From NCBI GenBank assembly GCA_964493325.1, contig CAZBMD010000015.1, positions 1 through 15,537 of the forward strand: DNA of 15,537 nt. The letters are read 5' to 3'. Positions 5,824-12,097 of this stretch are shown piece after piece (position 1 is the stretch's first letter; every line of letters starts with the position of its first letter). Both the position numbers and the translations under genes were made by a program. The DNA comes from CAZBMD01 sp964493325 (GTDB lineage Bacteria > Babelota > Babeliae > Babelales > RVW-14). Below the pieces are notes generated by a model. The model had not been told where the DNA came from. It did no database searches and saw only the letters and a program-made list of their open reading frames with translations.

Positions 5824-6468
5824 ATGGCAACGGCAACGAAGAAGAAGGGCGGGACGAAGAGGATCATCAGTGGGCCGCCGAGGAAGGACCCGGAGATGCC
5901 CGCGGACGGCAGTTGGGCACCGTCGGTGTGTCAGTACCTCCGCAAGCTGCGCGTTGGCTACGAGCGCAACACGCAACAACTCACCACGCTGGTCAACGAC
6001 AGGAAGCAGTGCGAGAAGGACATTGAGGCGGCGATGGAGGCGAACCAGCCCAAGAAGCTCGCCGACCTCAAGATCGAGCACTACGACATCGTGGCCGACT
6101 TGTCCAAGGTGAGGGCGCAGGTGCGGTGGTACGGCGACAAGATCACGACGTCGATCGCCGAGGCCGACCAGGGCGAGCTGTTCGAGGGCGCGAGGACCAA
6201 GCCGACCGAGGCCGACCTGCTGTTCAAGCCGAGCAAGAACGCCTGGAAGGAGCAGCTCATCGAGGCGGCGTCTGGCCTGGAGGACCGCGTGCTCGCGGCG
6301 CTGAAGGCGGTGGAGATTACGACGTTCGGAGAACTGTCCAAGCACGACGGCCCCCTGGAGCGCATCGAAGGGTTGACGATCGCCGACATCGCGGCGGTGA
6401 ACGCCGCGCTCGAGAAGGCGCAGCGTGGCGGCGTGGACCCGCTGGGCGACGACGAGGACGACGAGTAG
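5824..6468 (+). CDS. Coiled-coil protein with helix-hairpin-helix-like C-terminus
   Basis: The 214-residue product has a Lys/Arg-rich N-terminus (residues 1-21), a long helical, probably coiled-coil region (about 33-110) and a small domain at 152-199. An acidic tail (DDEDDE) closes it. The 152-199 domain reads L-x2-R-x4-L-x4-I-x-T-x-GEL, then an LxxIxG element and a helix ending in AALEKA. This layout resembles the helix-hairpin-helix fold of the RNA polymerase alpha C-terminal domain, which binds DNA and activators. The resemblance is by eye and needs a profile search. It stands alone, with a gap on each side. A DNA-binding or transcription-modifying role is an inference; a structural role is also possible. 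Confidence 0.65.
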   Translation: MATATKKKGGTKRIISGPPRKDPEMPADGSWAPSVCQYLRKLRVGYERNTQQLTTLVNDRKQCEKDIEAAMEANQPKKLADLKIEHYDIVADLSKVRAQVRWYGDKITTSIAEADQGELFEGARTKPTEADLLFKPSKNAWKEQLIEAASGLEDRVLAALKAVEITTFGELSKHDGPLERIEGLTIADIAAVNAALEKAQRGGVDPLGDDEDDE

Positions 6469-6505
6469 GCCCCCTGTCCCACGCCGGCGACGGTCGGCGC
6501 GGGGC
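6469..6505 (+). terminator. Possible hairpin terminator after the coiled-coil gene
   Basis: GCCCC (6469-6473) and GGGGC (6501-6505) can pair around an inner stem CGCCG/CGGCG (6482-6486 with 6495-6499, 8-base loop). Only a short ATTTC follows instead of a T-run, so intrinsic termination is uncertain. Its location between a stop codon and a tRNA gene is suitable for a processing or termination structure. Confidence 0.3.
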
Positions 6506-6510
6506 ATTTC

Positions 6511-6655
6511 GGAGACGTATCTCAGAGGCAGAGGACGGCGTTAGTGCTTCCGATGAAAGGGCCAGTGCTGGGGAGTTCGGCCGAGCGAACCAGAGGCAAC
6601 CCGGGGATTCGGAGTGAGGCGCCGGAGGTCGTGGGTTCGAGTCCCACCGTTTCCA
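6511..6655 (+). tRNA. Interrupted tRNA: ~72-nt insertion in the anticodon loop
   Basis: The 5' half has acceptor GGAGACG (6511-6517), T8, A9, D-stem TCTC/GAGG around the loop AGAGGCA (with A14, G18, G19 and A21 equivalents) and A26. The 3' half has GAGGTC, T-stem GTGGG/CCCAC around TTCGAGT (6636-6642) and acceptor CGTTTCC (6648-6654), then discriminator A; no CCA is encoded. The two acceptor strands pair at all seven positions with one G-U, so the halves belong together. CGGCG (6536-6540) pairs perfectly with CGCCG (6620-6624) as anticodon stem. Between them lie 79 bases instead of 7. The anticodon therefore depends on where the extra sequence is removed (AGT if TTAGT remains, TGA if only TT remains). 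The insertion contains a GTTCG/CGAAC hairpin (6575-6590) and is too short for a standard group I intron. It could be a pseudogene. Confidence 0.6.
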
Positions 6656-6672
6656 TTGGACAAGGAGCAGGC

Positions 6673-7827
6673 ATGAAGGTGGCGATGTACCAGGGCGACT
6701 GTCTCGAGGTGATGCGGGGGTTCCGCGCCGGCAGCGTGGACCTTGTGATGACATCGCCGCCTTACGAGGCGGCCCGTACTTACGGCATCGGGTTCAAGTT
6801 GCGTGGCCGCGAGTACGTCCACTGGGCGGCGGATCGCTTCATGGAATGCCTGCGGGTGTCGCGGGGGTTGGTCGTCTGGGTCGTCGAAGGGCAGACCCGC
6901 GGGTACGAGTGGTCCGCGATGCCGATGGAGTTGGCGGTGGAGGTTCGTCGCCGCGGGGCGGTGCTGCGGAAGCCGCCGGTGTTCCATCGCGTCGGCATAC
7001 CCGGATCTGGCGGACCCGACTACTTCCGCAACGACTACGAGTTCTGCATCGTGGCTACAGCCCACAAAGGCAAACTCGCGTGGTCGGACAACACGGCCTG
7101 CGGGCACCCTCCGAAGTGGGGTCCGGGCGGGGAGATGAGCAACCGGCTCGGCAACGGGGCTCGCGTCAACCAGTGGGGACGAGTGGGATCGGCGAAGGGC
7201 ATGGGGAACAAGAGCCCGGACGGCAAGCAGGAGAACCCGGAGCGGCCGAGCCACGAGACGGCGGTCCTCAACCCGTTCGGCAGCCAGCAGTCCAGCGTCG
7301 GCCGTCGGGCCAACGGCGAGAAGAAGAAGCCGTACTTCAACGGCAAGGGTCATGTCGGGGCACGGCTTGGAACGGGCCAAAACCTCAAAGGCTCAATCGC
7401 CGGCGATGGATGGAAGGCGCCGACCATGCGAGTCGCGGCCGGGATCAGCTCCACGGGCGAGCAACTTCCCAACCACACCAAGCCCTTCCCAAAGATCGCC
7501 AACCCTGGCAACGTCATCAAGTGCAGCGTTGGAGGCGGCTCGATGGGTGATCGCTACTGCCACGAAAACGAAGCCCCATACCCCGAGGCGTTGGCCGAGC
7601 GGTTCATCCGGTCGTTCTGCCCGCCCGGCGGCGTGGTGCTGGACCCGTTCGGCGGGAGCGGCACCACGGCAAAGGTCGCGGTGATGCACGGGCGCAACGC
7701 GGTCCTGATCGACGTGCGCGACGGCAAGGGGGCGATGGACACGGCCAGCCGTCGGCTGGAAGCGTGGAACGAGGCGAACCCCGAGAAGGCGTGCCGGCTC
7801 GTGGTCAAGGGGGGCAAGACGCCATGA
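6673..7827 (+). CDS. N4-cytosine/N6-adenine DNA methyltransferase, beta-class order
   Basis: 384 residues from ATG 6673, supported by AAGGAG at 6662-6667; a longer in-frame start at 6544 would run through the tRNA. The catalytic motif IV TSPPY (residues 27-31) comes first. The S-adenosylmethionine-binding motif I DPFGGSGTT (about 324-332) is near the C-terminus. This order defines the beta class of exocyclic-amino methyltransferases. SPPY is more usual in N4-cytosine enzymes but also occurs in N6-adenine ones, so the base is undecided. The middle (about 130-290) is long, Gly/Asn/Lys-rich and probably forms the target-recognition part. No nuclease partner is adjacent, suggesting an orphan phage methyltransferase that protects DNA. 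It begins a long overlapping gene run. Confidence 0.9.
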   Translation: MKVAMYQGDCLEVMRGFRAGSVDLVMTSPPYEAARTYGIGFKLRGREYVHWAADRFMECLRVSRGLVVWVVEGQTRGYEWSAMPMELAVEVRRRGAVLRKPPVFHRVGIPGSGGPDYFRNDYEFCIVATAHKGKLAWSDNTACGHPPKWGPGGEMSNRLGNGARVNQWGRVGSAKGMGNKSPDGKQENPERPSHETAVLNPFGSQQSSVGRRANGEKKKPYFNGKGHVGARLGTGQNLKGSIAGDGWKAPTMRVAAGISSTGEQLPNHTKPFPKIANPGNVIKCSVGGGSMGDRYCHENEAPYPEALAERFIRSFCPPGGVVLDPFGGSGTTAKVAVMHGRNAVLIDVRDGKGAMDTASRRLEAWNEANPEKACRLVVKGGKTP

Positions 7828-8081
7828 TGCAGTTCCGCGTGAAGTCGCCACCCTGCACCGAGCGGGCCATTCTCGAAGCACTCTCCGATGGCGGGTGGGC
7901 GAGCCTGCGGGCCCTTCGCGCGACCGCGTGGGGGCAGCGAGTCGATGCGTACGGCATCGTGCTCATCGCGCACATCAAGAGCCTGATCGCAAGCGGCGTT
8001 CTGGAGTCCCGCGGCGGGATCGACTCACCGGGCCGGGCGACGTTCGAGGTGCGGCTCAAGCCGCGGGAGGTGAAGGCGTGA
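7824..8081 (+). CDS. Small winged-helix-like protein (85 aa)
   Basis: Starts with an ATGA overlap on the methyltransferase. Its 85 residues read as helix (CTERAILEALSDGG), helix (SLRALRATAWG), helix (GIVLIAHIKSLIASGVLESR) and a C-terminal strand pair (ATFEVRLKP), a typical winged-helix order as in MarR/DprA-like small DNA-binding domains. No ligand-binding part. It sits between a methyltransferase and a RuvC-like nuclease, both DNA enzymes, so DNA binding is plausible; the target is unknown. The stop overlaps the following GTG. Confidence 0.65.
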   Translation: MMQFRVKSPPCTERAILEALSDGGWASLRALRATAWGQRVDAYGIVLIAHIKSLIASGVLESRGGIDSPGRATFEVRLKPREVKA

Positions 8082-8701
8082 TCCTCATGGCGTTCGACCC
8101 CAGCATGAGCTGCACGGGCGTTGCGGTGATCAGCGACGGGGAGCGTGCCAACGCGCCCAAGTTCGACAACTACCGCGAGTCAGGAACGCTCATCCAGGCG
8201 ATGACCATCACGCCAGACGGCAGCACCAAGGACTACGCCGCCCGCCTCACCAGCCTGTTCATGCAGTGCCGGTCGCTGCTGGACGAGTTCACGCCGTCGG
8301 TGGTGGTGGTGGAGCTGCCATCGACCCATGCCCCATCGCAGGCCCGTGGTATGCAGCGTGTGGGCCAGCCGATCTACGGGGCCGCGGTCGGCGCCGTGAT
8401 ATCGGCCGCGGCGTGCCCGGCGAACCTCCAGACATGCGAGCGGATCACACCCCCGAGGGTGCTGGCCTATCCGCCCGATGTATGGACGCGAAGCCTGCCA
8501 CCGCTGGCAAGGCGGACCAGGGAGGACAAGTACAAGACGGAGCGGGTCAAGCTCGCGGCGGCGATGTACCTGCGGAGCCCGGAAGAGTTCGGCGCGAAGT
8601 CGAACGCGGGCGACGTGGCGGACGCGGTGCTGCTTGCGGAGTACGGGCTGCGCGAAGTGAAGCGTGGAGAGTTGGAGAGCAAGTGGAGGATGTTGGCATG
8701 A
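8078..8701 (+). CDS. RuvC-like Holliday junction resolvase / RNase H-fold nuclease
   Basis: 207 residues from the GTG in a GTGA overlap; ATG 8087 is an alternative start three codons later. The N-terminal strand MAFDPSMSCTGVAV (D7) matches the first RuvC acidic motif, D-P-x3-x-T-G. A second acid, E79, lies in VVVVELP. The C-terminal SNAGDVADAVLLA supplies D179 and D182. D, E and a late D pair form the metal-binding set of RuvC-type enzymes, which cut four-way DNA junctions during recombination or phage DNA packaging. Length is close to the usual RuvC. A PQARGMQRVGQPIYGAAVG-like loop matches the expected region after E79. Replication and recombination partners are not in the window. Confidence 0.85.
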   Translation: MILMAFDPSMSCTGVAVISDGERANAPKFDNYRESGTLIQAMTITPDGSTKDYAARLTSLFMQCRSLLDEFTPSVVVVELPSTHAPSQARGMQRVGQPIYGAAVGAVISAAACPANLQTCERITPPRVLAYPPDVWTRSLPPLARRTREDKYKTERVKLAAAMYLRSPEEFGAKSNAGDVADAVLLAEYGLREVKRGELESKWRMLA

Positions 8702-8934
8702 ACCCCTACGAGGTCACATCGGATGCGTTCGCCGCGATGGTCAAGGGCGGAATGCTGCGGCACCTCCAATACTCGGAGTGGGCGGCGCTGGCGACGATCG
8801 CGCACGCCGGGGCATCGGACCCAGTGAGCATCGCCACGCGGGCAGGGATGCCGCTGGCGACAGTGTACGACGCCGTTCGGTCGCTGCGGACGAAACTGGC
8901 CCGCGATGCCATGCGGCGGCTGGTGGTGGGATGA
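8698..8934 (+). CDS. Small helix-turn-helix protein (78 aa)
   Basis: ATGA overlap with the nuclease gene. It has 78 residues, fully helical in appearance, with a helix-turn-helix: LRHLQYSEWAALATIAH, then DPVSIATRAGMPLATVYDAV as the two-helix unit, and a basic C-terminus (RSLRTKLARDAMRR). The pattern resembles ArsR/MarR-like minimal DNA-binding domains lacking a wing. It may regulate the local operon or be a DNA accessory factor for the nuclease. The stop overlaps the next ATG. Confidence 0.7.
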   Translation: MNPYEVTSDAFAAMVKGGMLRHLQYSEWAALATIAHAGASDPVSIATRAGMPLATVYDAVRSLRTKLARDAMRRLVVG

Positions 8935-9008
8935 CGTACTTCGTCGTGTTCGCGGGTGGGGTGGTGGTAGGCGTACTCGCGGCGTGGGCCGCGTGGGAGG
9001 ACAAGTGA
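8931..9008 (+). CDS. Tiny single-pass membrane peptide (25 aa)
   Basis: Only 25 residues, beginning MTYFVVFAGGVVVGVLAAWA and ending in AWEDK. Almost the whole peptide is one hydrophobic segment with a short charged tail. The ATGA overlap upstream and the TGATG junction with the next gene place it exactly in a gap that would otherwise be unexplained. Such micro-proteins are easily missed. It might act in the membrane (holin-like, or an inhibitor of a host membrane protein), but there is no homology evidence. Confidence 0.5.
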   Translation: MTYFVVFAGGVVVGVLAAWAAWEDK

Positions 9009-9208
9009 TGGACAGTGAAACTGATGGGTTTGGGCGTTTGGTCGCCGCACTCACCGTGATCGCGGTAGCCGTCGTCGCGGTAGCCGTCGGCCACTCCGCA
9101 GGCTACGAGGCTGGGGTCCGCGACCACGCGGACGGCAAGGTGGTGGTGGTGGACCTGCCCGACGGCACCCGCGTCGTGGTCAAGCCGAAGCCGAAGGAGG
9201 CACCATGA
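9008..9208 (+). CDS. Small membrane protein (66 aa)
   Basis: ATG 9008 lies in a TGATG junction (GTG 9005 is an alternative one codon earlier). Residues 11-33 (LVAALTVIAVAVVAVAVGHS and onward) form one strong transmembrane helix. It is followed by a charged segment and a C-terminal KVVVVDLPDGTRVVVKPKPK, which looks like a small beta hairpin. The short N-terminus is acidic, so the topology is likely N-in or N-out with a soluble C-terminal tail of about 30 residues. It is adjacent to a second membrane peptide. It may be a holin/spanin-type or membrane-stress factor, but no such family can be assigned. Confidence 0.6.
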   Translation: MDSETDGFGRLVAALTVIAVAVVAVAVGHSAGYEAGVRDHADGKVVVVDLPDGTRVVVKPKPKEAP

Positions 9209-9510
9209 AGAAGAAGCCAACCCCTCGCCCACCCCGAAAGGCCGTCATCTCAGCCCTCATCTCCAAGGAGGCTGCCGCGTCCACCGCAATCGACCGCGAT
9301 CCTCGTTGCAGCACCTTTGGTGAGAGCCGTGCCAATCCCGGCCCGCACTTCCGGTGGATCGTCCGCCACAAGGCGACGGGCTCGCTGCTCGCTGGGTTCC
9401 TCTACGGAGACATCGCCCGCGCCTACGTCGAGCGTGGAGCAACTGCCGGTGGTTGGCATTCTCACGAAGTCGAACTCATCGACCTCACCAAGCAGGAGCC
9501 CGCCCCATGA
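9205..9510 (+). CDS. Small basic hypothetical protein (101 aa)
   Basis: ATGA overlap; GGAGG lies seven bases upstream in the preceding gene. The 101 residues start KKKPTPRPPRKA and continue with HFRWIVRHKATGSLLAGFLYG and a WHSHEVELIDL end. The N-terminal basic, Pro-rich tail may bind nucleic acid. No signal peptide and no known domain are recognised. It lies after the two small membrane peptides and before a 183-residue unknown protein, linked by overlaps on both sides. Confidence 0.65.
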   Translation: MKKKPTPRPPRKAVISALISKEAAASTAIDRDPRCSTFGESRANPGPHFRWIVRHKATGSLLAGFLYGDIARAYVERGATAGGWHSHEVELIDLTKQEPAP

Positions 9511-10058
9511 CCACCAAGCCGAACCCGACGCCGGAGGAGATTGCCGATGGTGCATTCCACGAGAAGGGGTGCCCGGCACCGATCCACTGGGAACAAACGA
9601 GACGATCGATCGTTTCCAGGGTCGCCGCCGCCATCCGCGACGCCGAGGAGCGGGGGTGGTCTGCGTGCTGCATGGACGCCGAACGCAAGGCACCCGCCGG
9701 CCACATCCTCACCGACACTGGCGAAGTCCTCGCCCTGCCCGATGGCCACACCGCCGTCAGCGAGGGCGGCAAGGTGGTGGTGCGGAAGGTGCTGGGGACG
9801 CTGCCTGTGACGGCGGACGGGTGCGTTGTTGGTGATGTTCCAGATCATGGCGCTCTCGTGTTTCTGAACGGCTATGCAGACGTCGCAACCCCGTACAGAA
9901 TGACGCTGTGCATTCGTTGTATTGCCGAACCAGAAGACGACGCAGACTCTTGGAGTGTCGTAGATAACGGTGAACTTGCTCCGAGCGCGTCTAGATGGTA
10001 CTCCACCCGCGAGGCCGCCGAAGCCGCAGTGAAGGCCAAGCAGGAGCCAAAGCCATGA
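9507..10058 (+). CDS. Hypothetical protein (183 aa)
   Basis: ATGA overlap both upstream and downstream. 183 residues: an N-terminal helical stretch (TRRSIVSRVAAAIRDAEERG), a CC pair, a strand-rich middle (GHILTDTGEVLALPDGHTAV, GKVVVRKVLG, TADGCVVGDVP) and a C-terminus with WYSTREAAEAAVKAK. The last element (a charged YSTREAAEAA helix) recurs in many short phage proteins. No catalytic motif or membrane segment. Possibly assembled from small modules; function unknown. Confidence 0.65.
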   Translation: MTTKPNPTPEEIADGAFHEKGCPAPIHWEQTRRSIVSRVAAAIRDAEERGWSACCMDAERKAPAGHILTDTGEVLALPDGHTAVSEGGKVVVRKVLGTLPVTADGCVVGDVPDHGALVFLNGYADVATPYRMTLCIRCIAEPEDDADSWSVVDNGELAPSASRWYSTREAAEAAVKAKQEPKP

Positions 10059-10468
10059 CCATCGACCCCACGACCGCAACCCTCGACGAGTGCCGCGACT
10101 GGCTGGCAAGGAGAGCCGGGTGGGCAAAGATCACAGACGGCGACAGTGGCCGGTGGTTCTGGCACATTCCGGGTGTGCCAACCGCGCGCGACTACTACGA
10201 GAGCCCCATCCCTGAAACCCTCGACGCCGCTGCCGAAGCGATGCCGAGCGGTTGGTATATGCATGAGTTGTGTGATAATCGAACAGAGTTCGGAACCCCG
10301 AAGTATCCGTGGATAGCACGAGCGTCGAAACAGCAGGGTGGGCGAATGCCCGACGAGGTACGTTCAACTGGGGAAACAGAAATCGTGACCCGCTTCCGCC
10401 TCGCGGTGGCGTGCTGCATGGCCGACGACAATCGGGCAAAGGGCGACAAGGAGACCGATCATGCCTAA
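10055..10468 (+). CDS. Hypothetical phage protein (137 aa), TLDECRDWLA type
   Basis: ATGA overlap. The sequence has a layout seen in many small phage proteins of unknown function: an N-terminal helix (TLDECRDWLARRAGW), a Trp-rich strand part (GRWFWHIPG), PETLDAAAEAMPSGW, and a C-terminal helix that usually reads RLALAxxMA (here RFRLAVACCMADDNR). Length 137 is typical. Such genes often come in tandem with similar paralogues. No function known. The end overlaps the next gene by eight bases. Confidence 0.7.
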   Translation: MTIDPTTATLDECRDWLARRAGWAKITDGDSGRWFWHIPGVPTARDYYESPIPETLDAAAEAMPSGWYMHELCDNRTEFGTPKYPWIARASKQQGGRMPDEVRSTGETEIVTRFRLAVACCMADDNRAKGDKETDHA

Positions 10469-10964
10469 CGGTTGGGACTTCGAGAGCGTCGATGTTTCGA
10501 GCGGCCCCGTGAGTTCGTGGGTGCTGTCCAGCGAGTTCGCGGCCCGCGGCGTCATGGCGATCGGGTGGCCCGAGGGTTCACCCGGCGTGTTCGTCGGGCC
10601 GTCGTTCGGGCCGTGGTCGGGTGGGAATGTGCTGTTCGCCTCCCCCGCCGGGGACGGGTCGAGCGTGCTTGCGGTGGTCCTGTACGAGCCGTCGATGCTC
10701 ACGCTGGCGTTTCCCGCGACCACGAGCCCGTCTCCCGCGTTCGAGGTGTCCGGGAGGCTTGCGGGCGGGGAAGTGTTCCGGCTCGCCCTGGCTGGATCTG
10801 ACGGCCCGCTGGCGGCCCGCACGGTCGATCTTCCGATGGTGTCGTCGTTCCGGGTGGCGAGCGAAGGCGGATCAATCCCGGTGGAGGGGTACACCCTGCC
10901 GTCGCCCGGCGCGGCTGTCATCCTTGCGTTGGCCCTTGCGATGGGCAGGAGGTGGGCCATGTAG
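10461..10964 (+). CDS. Hypothetical protein with PEP-CTERM-like C-terminal sorting signal
   Basis: ATG 10461 is supported by AAGGAG at 10448-10453; it overlaps the previous gene by eight bases. The 167 residues are Ser/Gly/Val-rich and probably beta-structured. The C-terminus (147-164) reads PSPGAAVILALALAMGRR followed by three more residues: a Pro-rich motif, a short hydrophobic helix and an Arg pair. This is the tripartite layout of PEP-CTERM-type signals, read by exosortases and abundant in Planctomycetes in the PxPG form. The expected N-terminal signal peptide is absent, so export is uncertain. It may be a host gene fragment captured by the element, or its signal may be fortuitous. A gap of 68 bases follows. 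Confidence 0.6.
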   Translation: MPNGWDFESVDVSSGPVSSWVLSSEFAARGVMAIGWPEGSPGVFVGPSFGPWSGGNVLFASPAGDGSSVLAVVLYEPSMLTLAFPATTSPSPAFEVSGRLAGGEVFRLALAGSDGPLAARTVDLPMVSSFRVASEGGSIPVEGYTLPSPGAAVILALALAMGRRWAM

Positions 10965-11032
10965 GGCATCCAATCGTCCGCACGACTCACGGCCCGGCGC
11001 TCGAAAGGGCGGCGGCCCGTTTAGGAGACCTC

Positions 11033-12097
11033 ATGATCGACCAGCCCGCACAGCCCGCCGACTTCGGCCCCCCGTTCCCGTACTTCGGCGGCAAGTCGAT
11101 GGTCGCCCCGATCGTCTGGTCGGCGTTCGGTGACGTGGAGAACTACGTCGAGCCCTTCTTTGGGAGCGGGGCGGTCCTGTTCCGCCGCCCCGGGGTTCGC
11201 GGCGTGGAGACGGTCAACGACGCGGACGGGCTGCTCGCCAACTTTTGGCGCGCGACCCAGCTGGACTCGGACGCGGTGGCGGAACACGCGGACAACCCGG
11301 TGAACGAGTGCGACCTGCACGCGCGGCACCTGTGGCTGAACGGCCAGCGTGACCGCATCACCGAGCGGCTCATGGGCGACCCGGACTTTCACGACGCGAA
11401 GGCGGCTGGGTGGTGGGTGTGGGGCGCGTGCTGCTGGATCAGTGGCGGCTGGTGCAGCGGGAAAGGCCCGTGGGTGTCGGTTGACGGCGTGATGGTGCTG
11501 GGCGACGCGGGTACGGGCGTGAACCGCAAGCTCCCGCACATGGGCGACGCGGGTACGGGCGTGAACCGCCAACTCCCGCACCTTGCGGCAGGGCGTGGCG
11601 TGAACCGCCAACTCCCGCACATGGGCGGGTGCGACGGCAGGAGGGCGTACCTCAAAGCCATGCTCGCCGCGTACCGCGACCGCCTGCGGCACGTCCGGGT
11701 CGCGTGCGGCGACTGGTCCCGCGTCTGCGGGCCGACCGTGACACACAAGCACGGCACGACCGGCGTATTTCTCGACCCGCCGTACTCCGCCGAGGCGGGG
11801 CGCGACATGAAATGCTACGCGGTCGATTGCGGGTCGGTCGCGCACCGCGTCCGCGAGTGGGCCCTCGAGGCCGGCAAGCGTAAGGACATGCGGATCATTC
11901 TCGCCGGGTACGAGGGGGAACACCCCATGCCGCCGGACTGGCGCGTGGTGGCGTGGAAGGCCCACGGCGGGTACGGCAACCAGTCCGACGAGAACCCCAA
12001 CGCGCACCGCGAGCGGCTGTGGATGAGCCCCGCGTGTGCCGCAGCAAACGACGACGGCTGCCTGTTCGCAACCGCCAACGAAGGAGACCGCCCATGA
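11033..12097 (+). CDS. Dam-type (D12 class) N6-adenine DNA methyltransferase
   Basis: ATG 11033 follows a strong AGGAGA (11023-11028); a start at 10952 would lie inside the previous gene. Length 354, longer than E. coli Dam (278). PYFGGKSMVAP (motif X) is N-terminal, then VEPFFGSGAV (motif I, residues 39-48, with E instead of the usual D) binds S-adenosylmethionine. DPPY (248-251) is the catalytic motif IV. The order X, I, IV is the alpha class of the D12 family. Between them, residues 157-197 hold three copies of a peptide unit ending in GVNRxLPH, likely the target-recognition insert. As an orphan phage enzyme it may protect DNA or change the methylation state of the host. Overlap with the next gene is ATGA. 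Confidence 0.9.
   Translation: MIDQPAQPADFGPPFPYFGGKSMVAPIVWSAFGDVENYVEPFFGSGAVLFRRPGVRGVETVNDADGLLANFWRATQLDSDAVAEHADNPVNECDLHARHLWLNGQRDRITERLMGDPDFHDAKAAGWWVWGACCWISGGWCSGKGPWVSVDGVMVLGDAGTGVNRKLPHMGDAGTGVNRQLPHLAAGRGVNRQLPHMGGCDGRRAYLKAMLAAYRDRLRHVRVACGDWSRVCGPTVTHKHGTTGVFLDPPYSAEAGRDMKCYAVDCGSVAHRVREWALEAGKRKDMRIILAGYEGEHPMPPDWRVVAWKAHGGYGNQSDENPNAHRERLWMSPACAAANDDGCLFATANEGDRP
11501..11623 (+). repeat. In-frame 42-bp tandem repeat inside the Dam-type gene
   Basis: Two units of 42 bases (11501-11542, 11543-11584) encode GDAGTGVNR[KQ]LPH[ML]. A third, 39-base diverged unit (11585-11623) encodes the related AAGRGVNRQLPHM. All are in frame. Copy-number change would keep the frame and vary the length of the recognition region. 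The first two units differ only at the codon pairs AAG/CAA and ATG/CTT. Confidence 0.9.

Noticed and set aside
5569..6507. Minus-strand open frame (312 codons)
   Set aside because: Low-complexity Arg/Leu-rich translation antisense to the coiled-coil gene and tRNA edge, without a start context or motif.
6571..6655. A separate serine-type tRNA made only from the 3' part
   Set aside because: GGCCGAG...GGC resembles a Ser-type D-arm, but the acceptor would have mismatches and no anticodon arm with a U33 forms; the 5' partner at 6511 pairs fully instead.
6544..6672. N-terminal extension of the beta-class methyltransferase
   Set aside because: The frame is open but runs through the tRNA halves, and a good ribosome-binding site precedes ATG 6673.
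8266..8697. Upstream extension of the small HTH gene
   Set aside because: The frame is open inside the RuvC-like gene but gives Gly/Arg-rich sequence; the ATGA overlap at 8698 is a better start.
11021..12007. Minus-strand open frame (328 codons)
   Set aside because: Antisense of the Dam-type gene; its repeats (VRELAVHA) merely mirror the 42-bp repeat.
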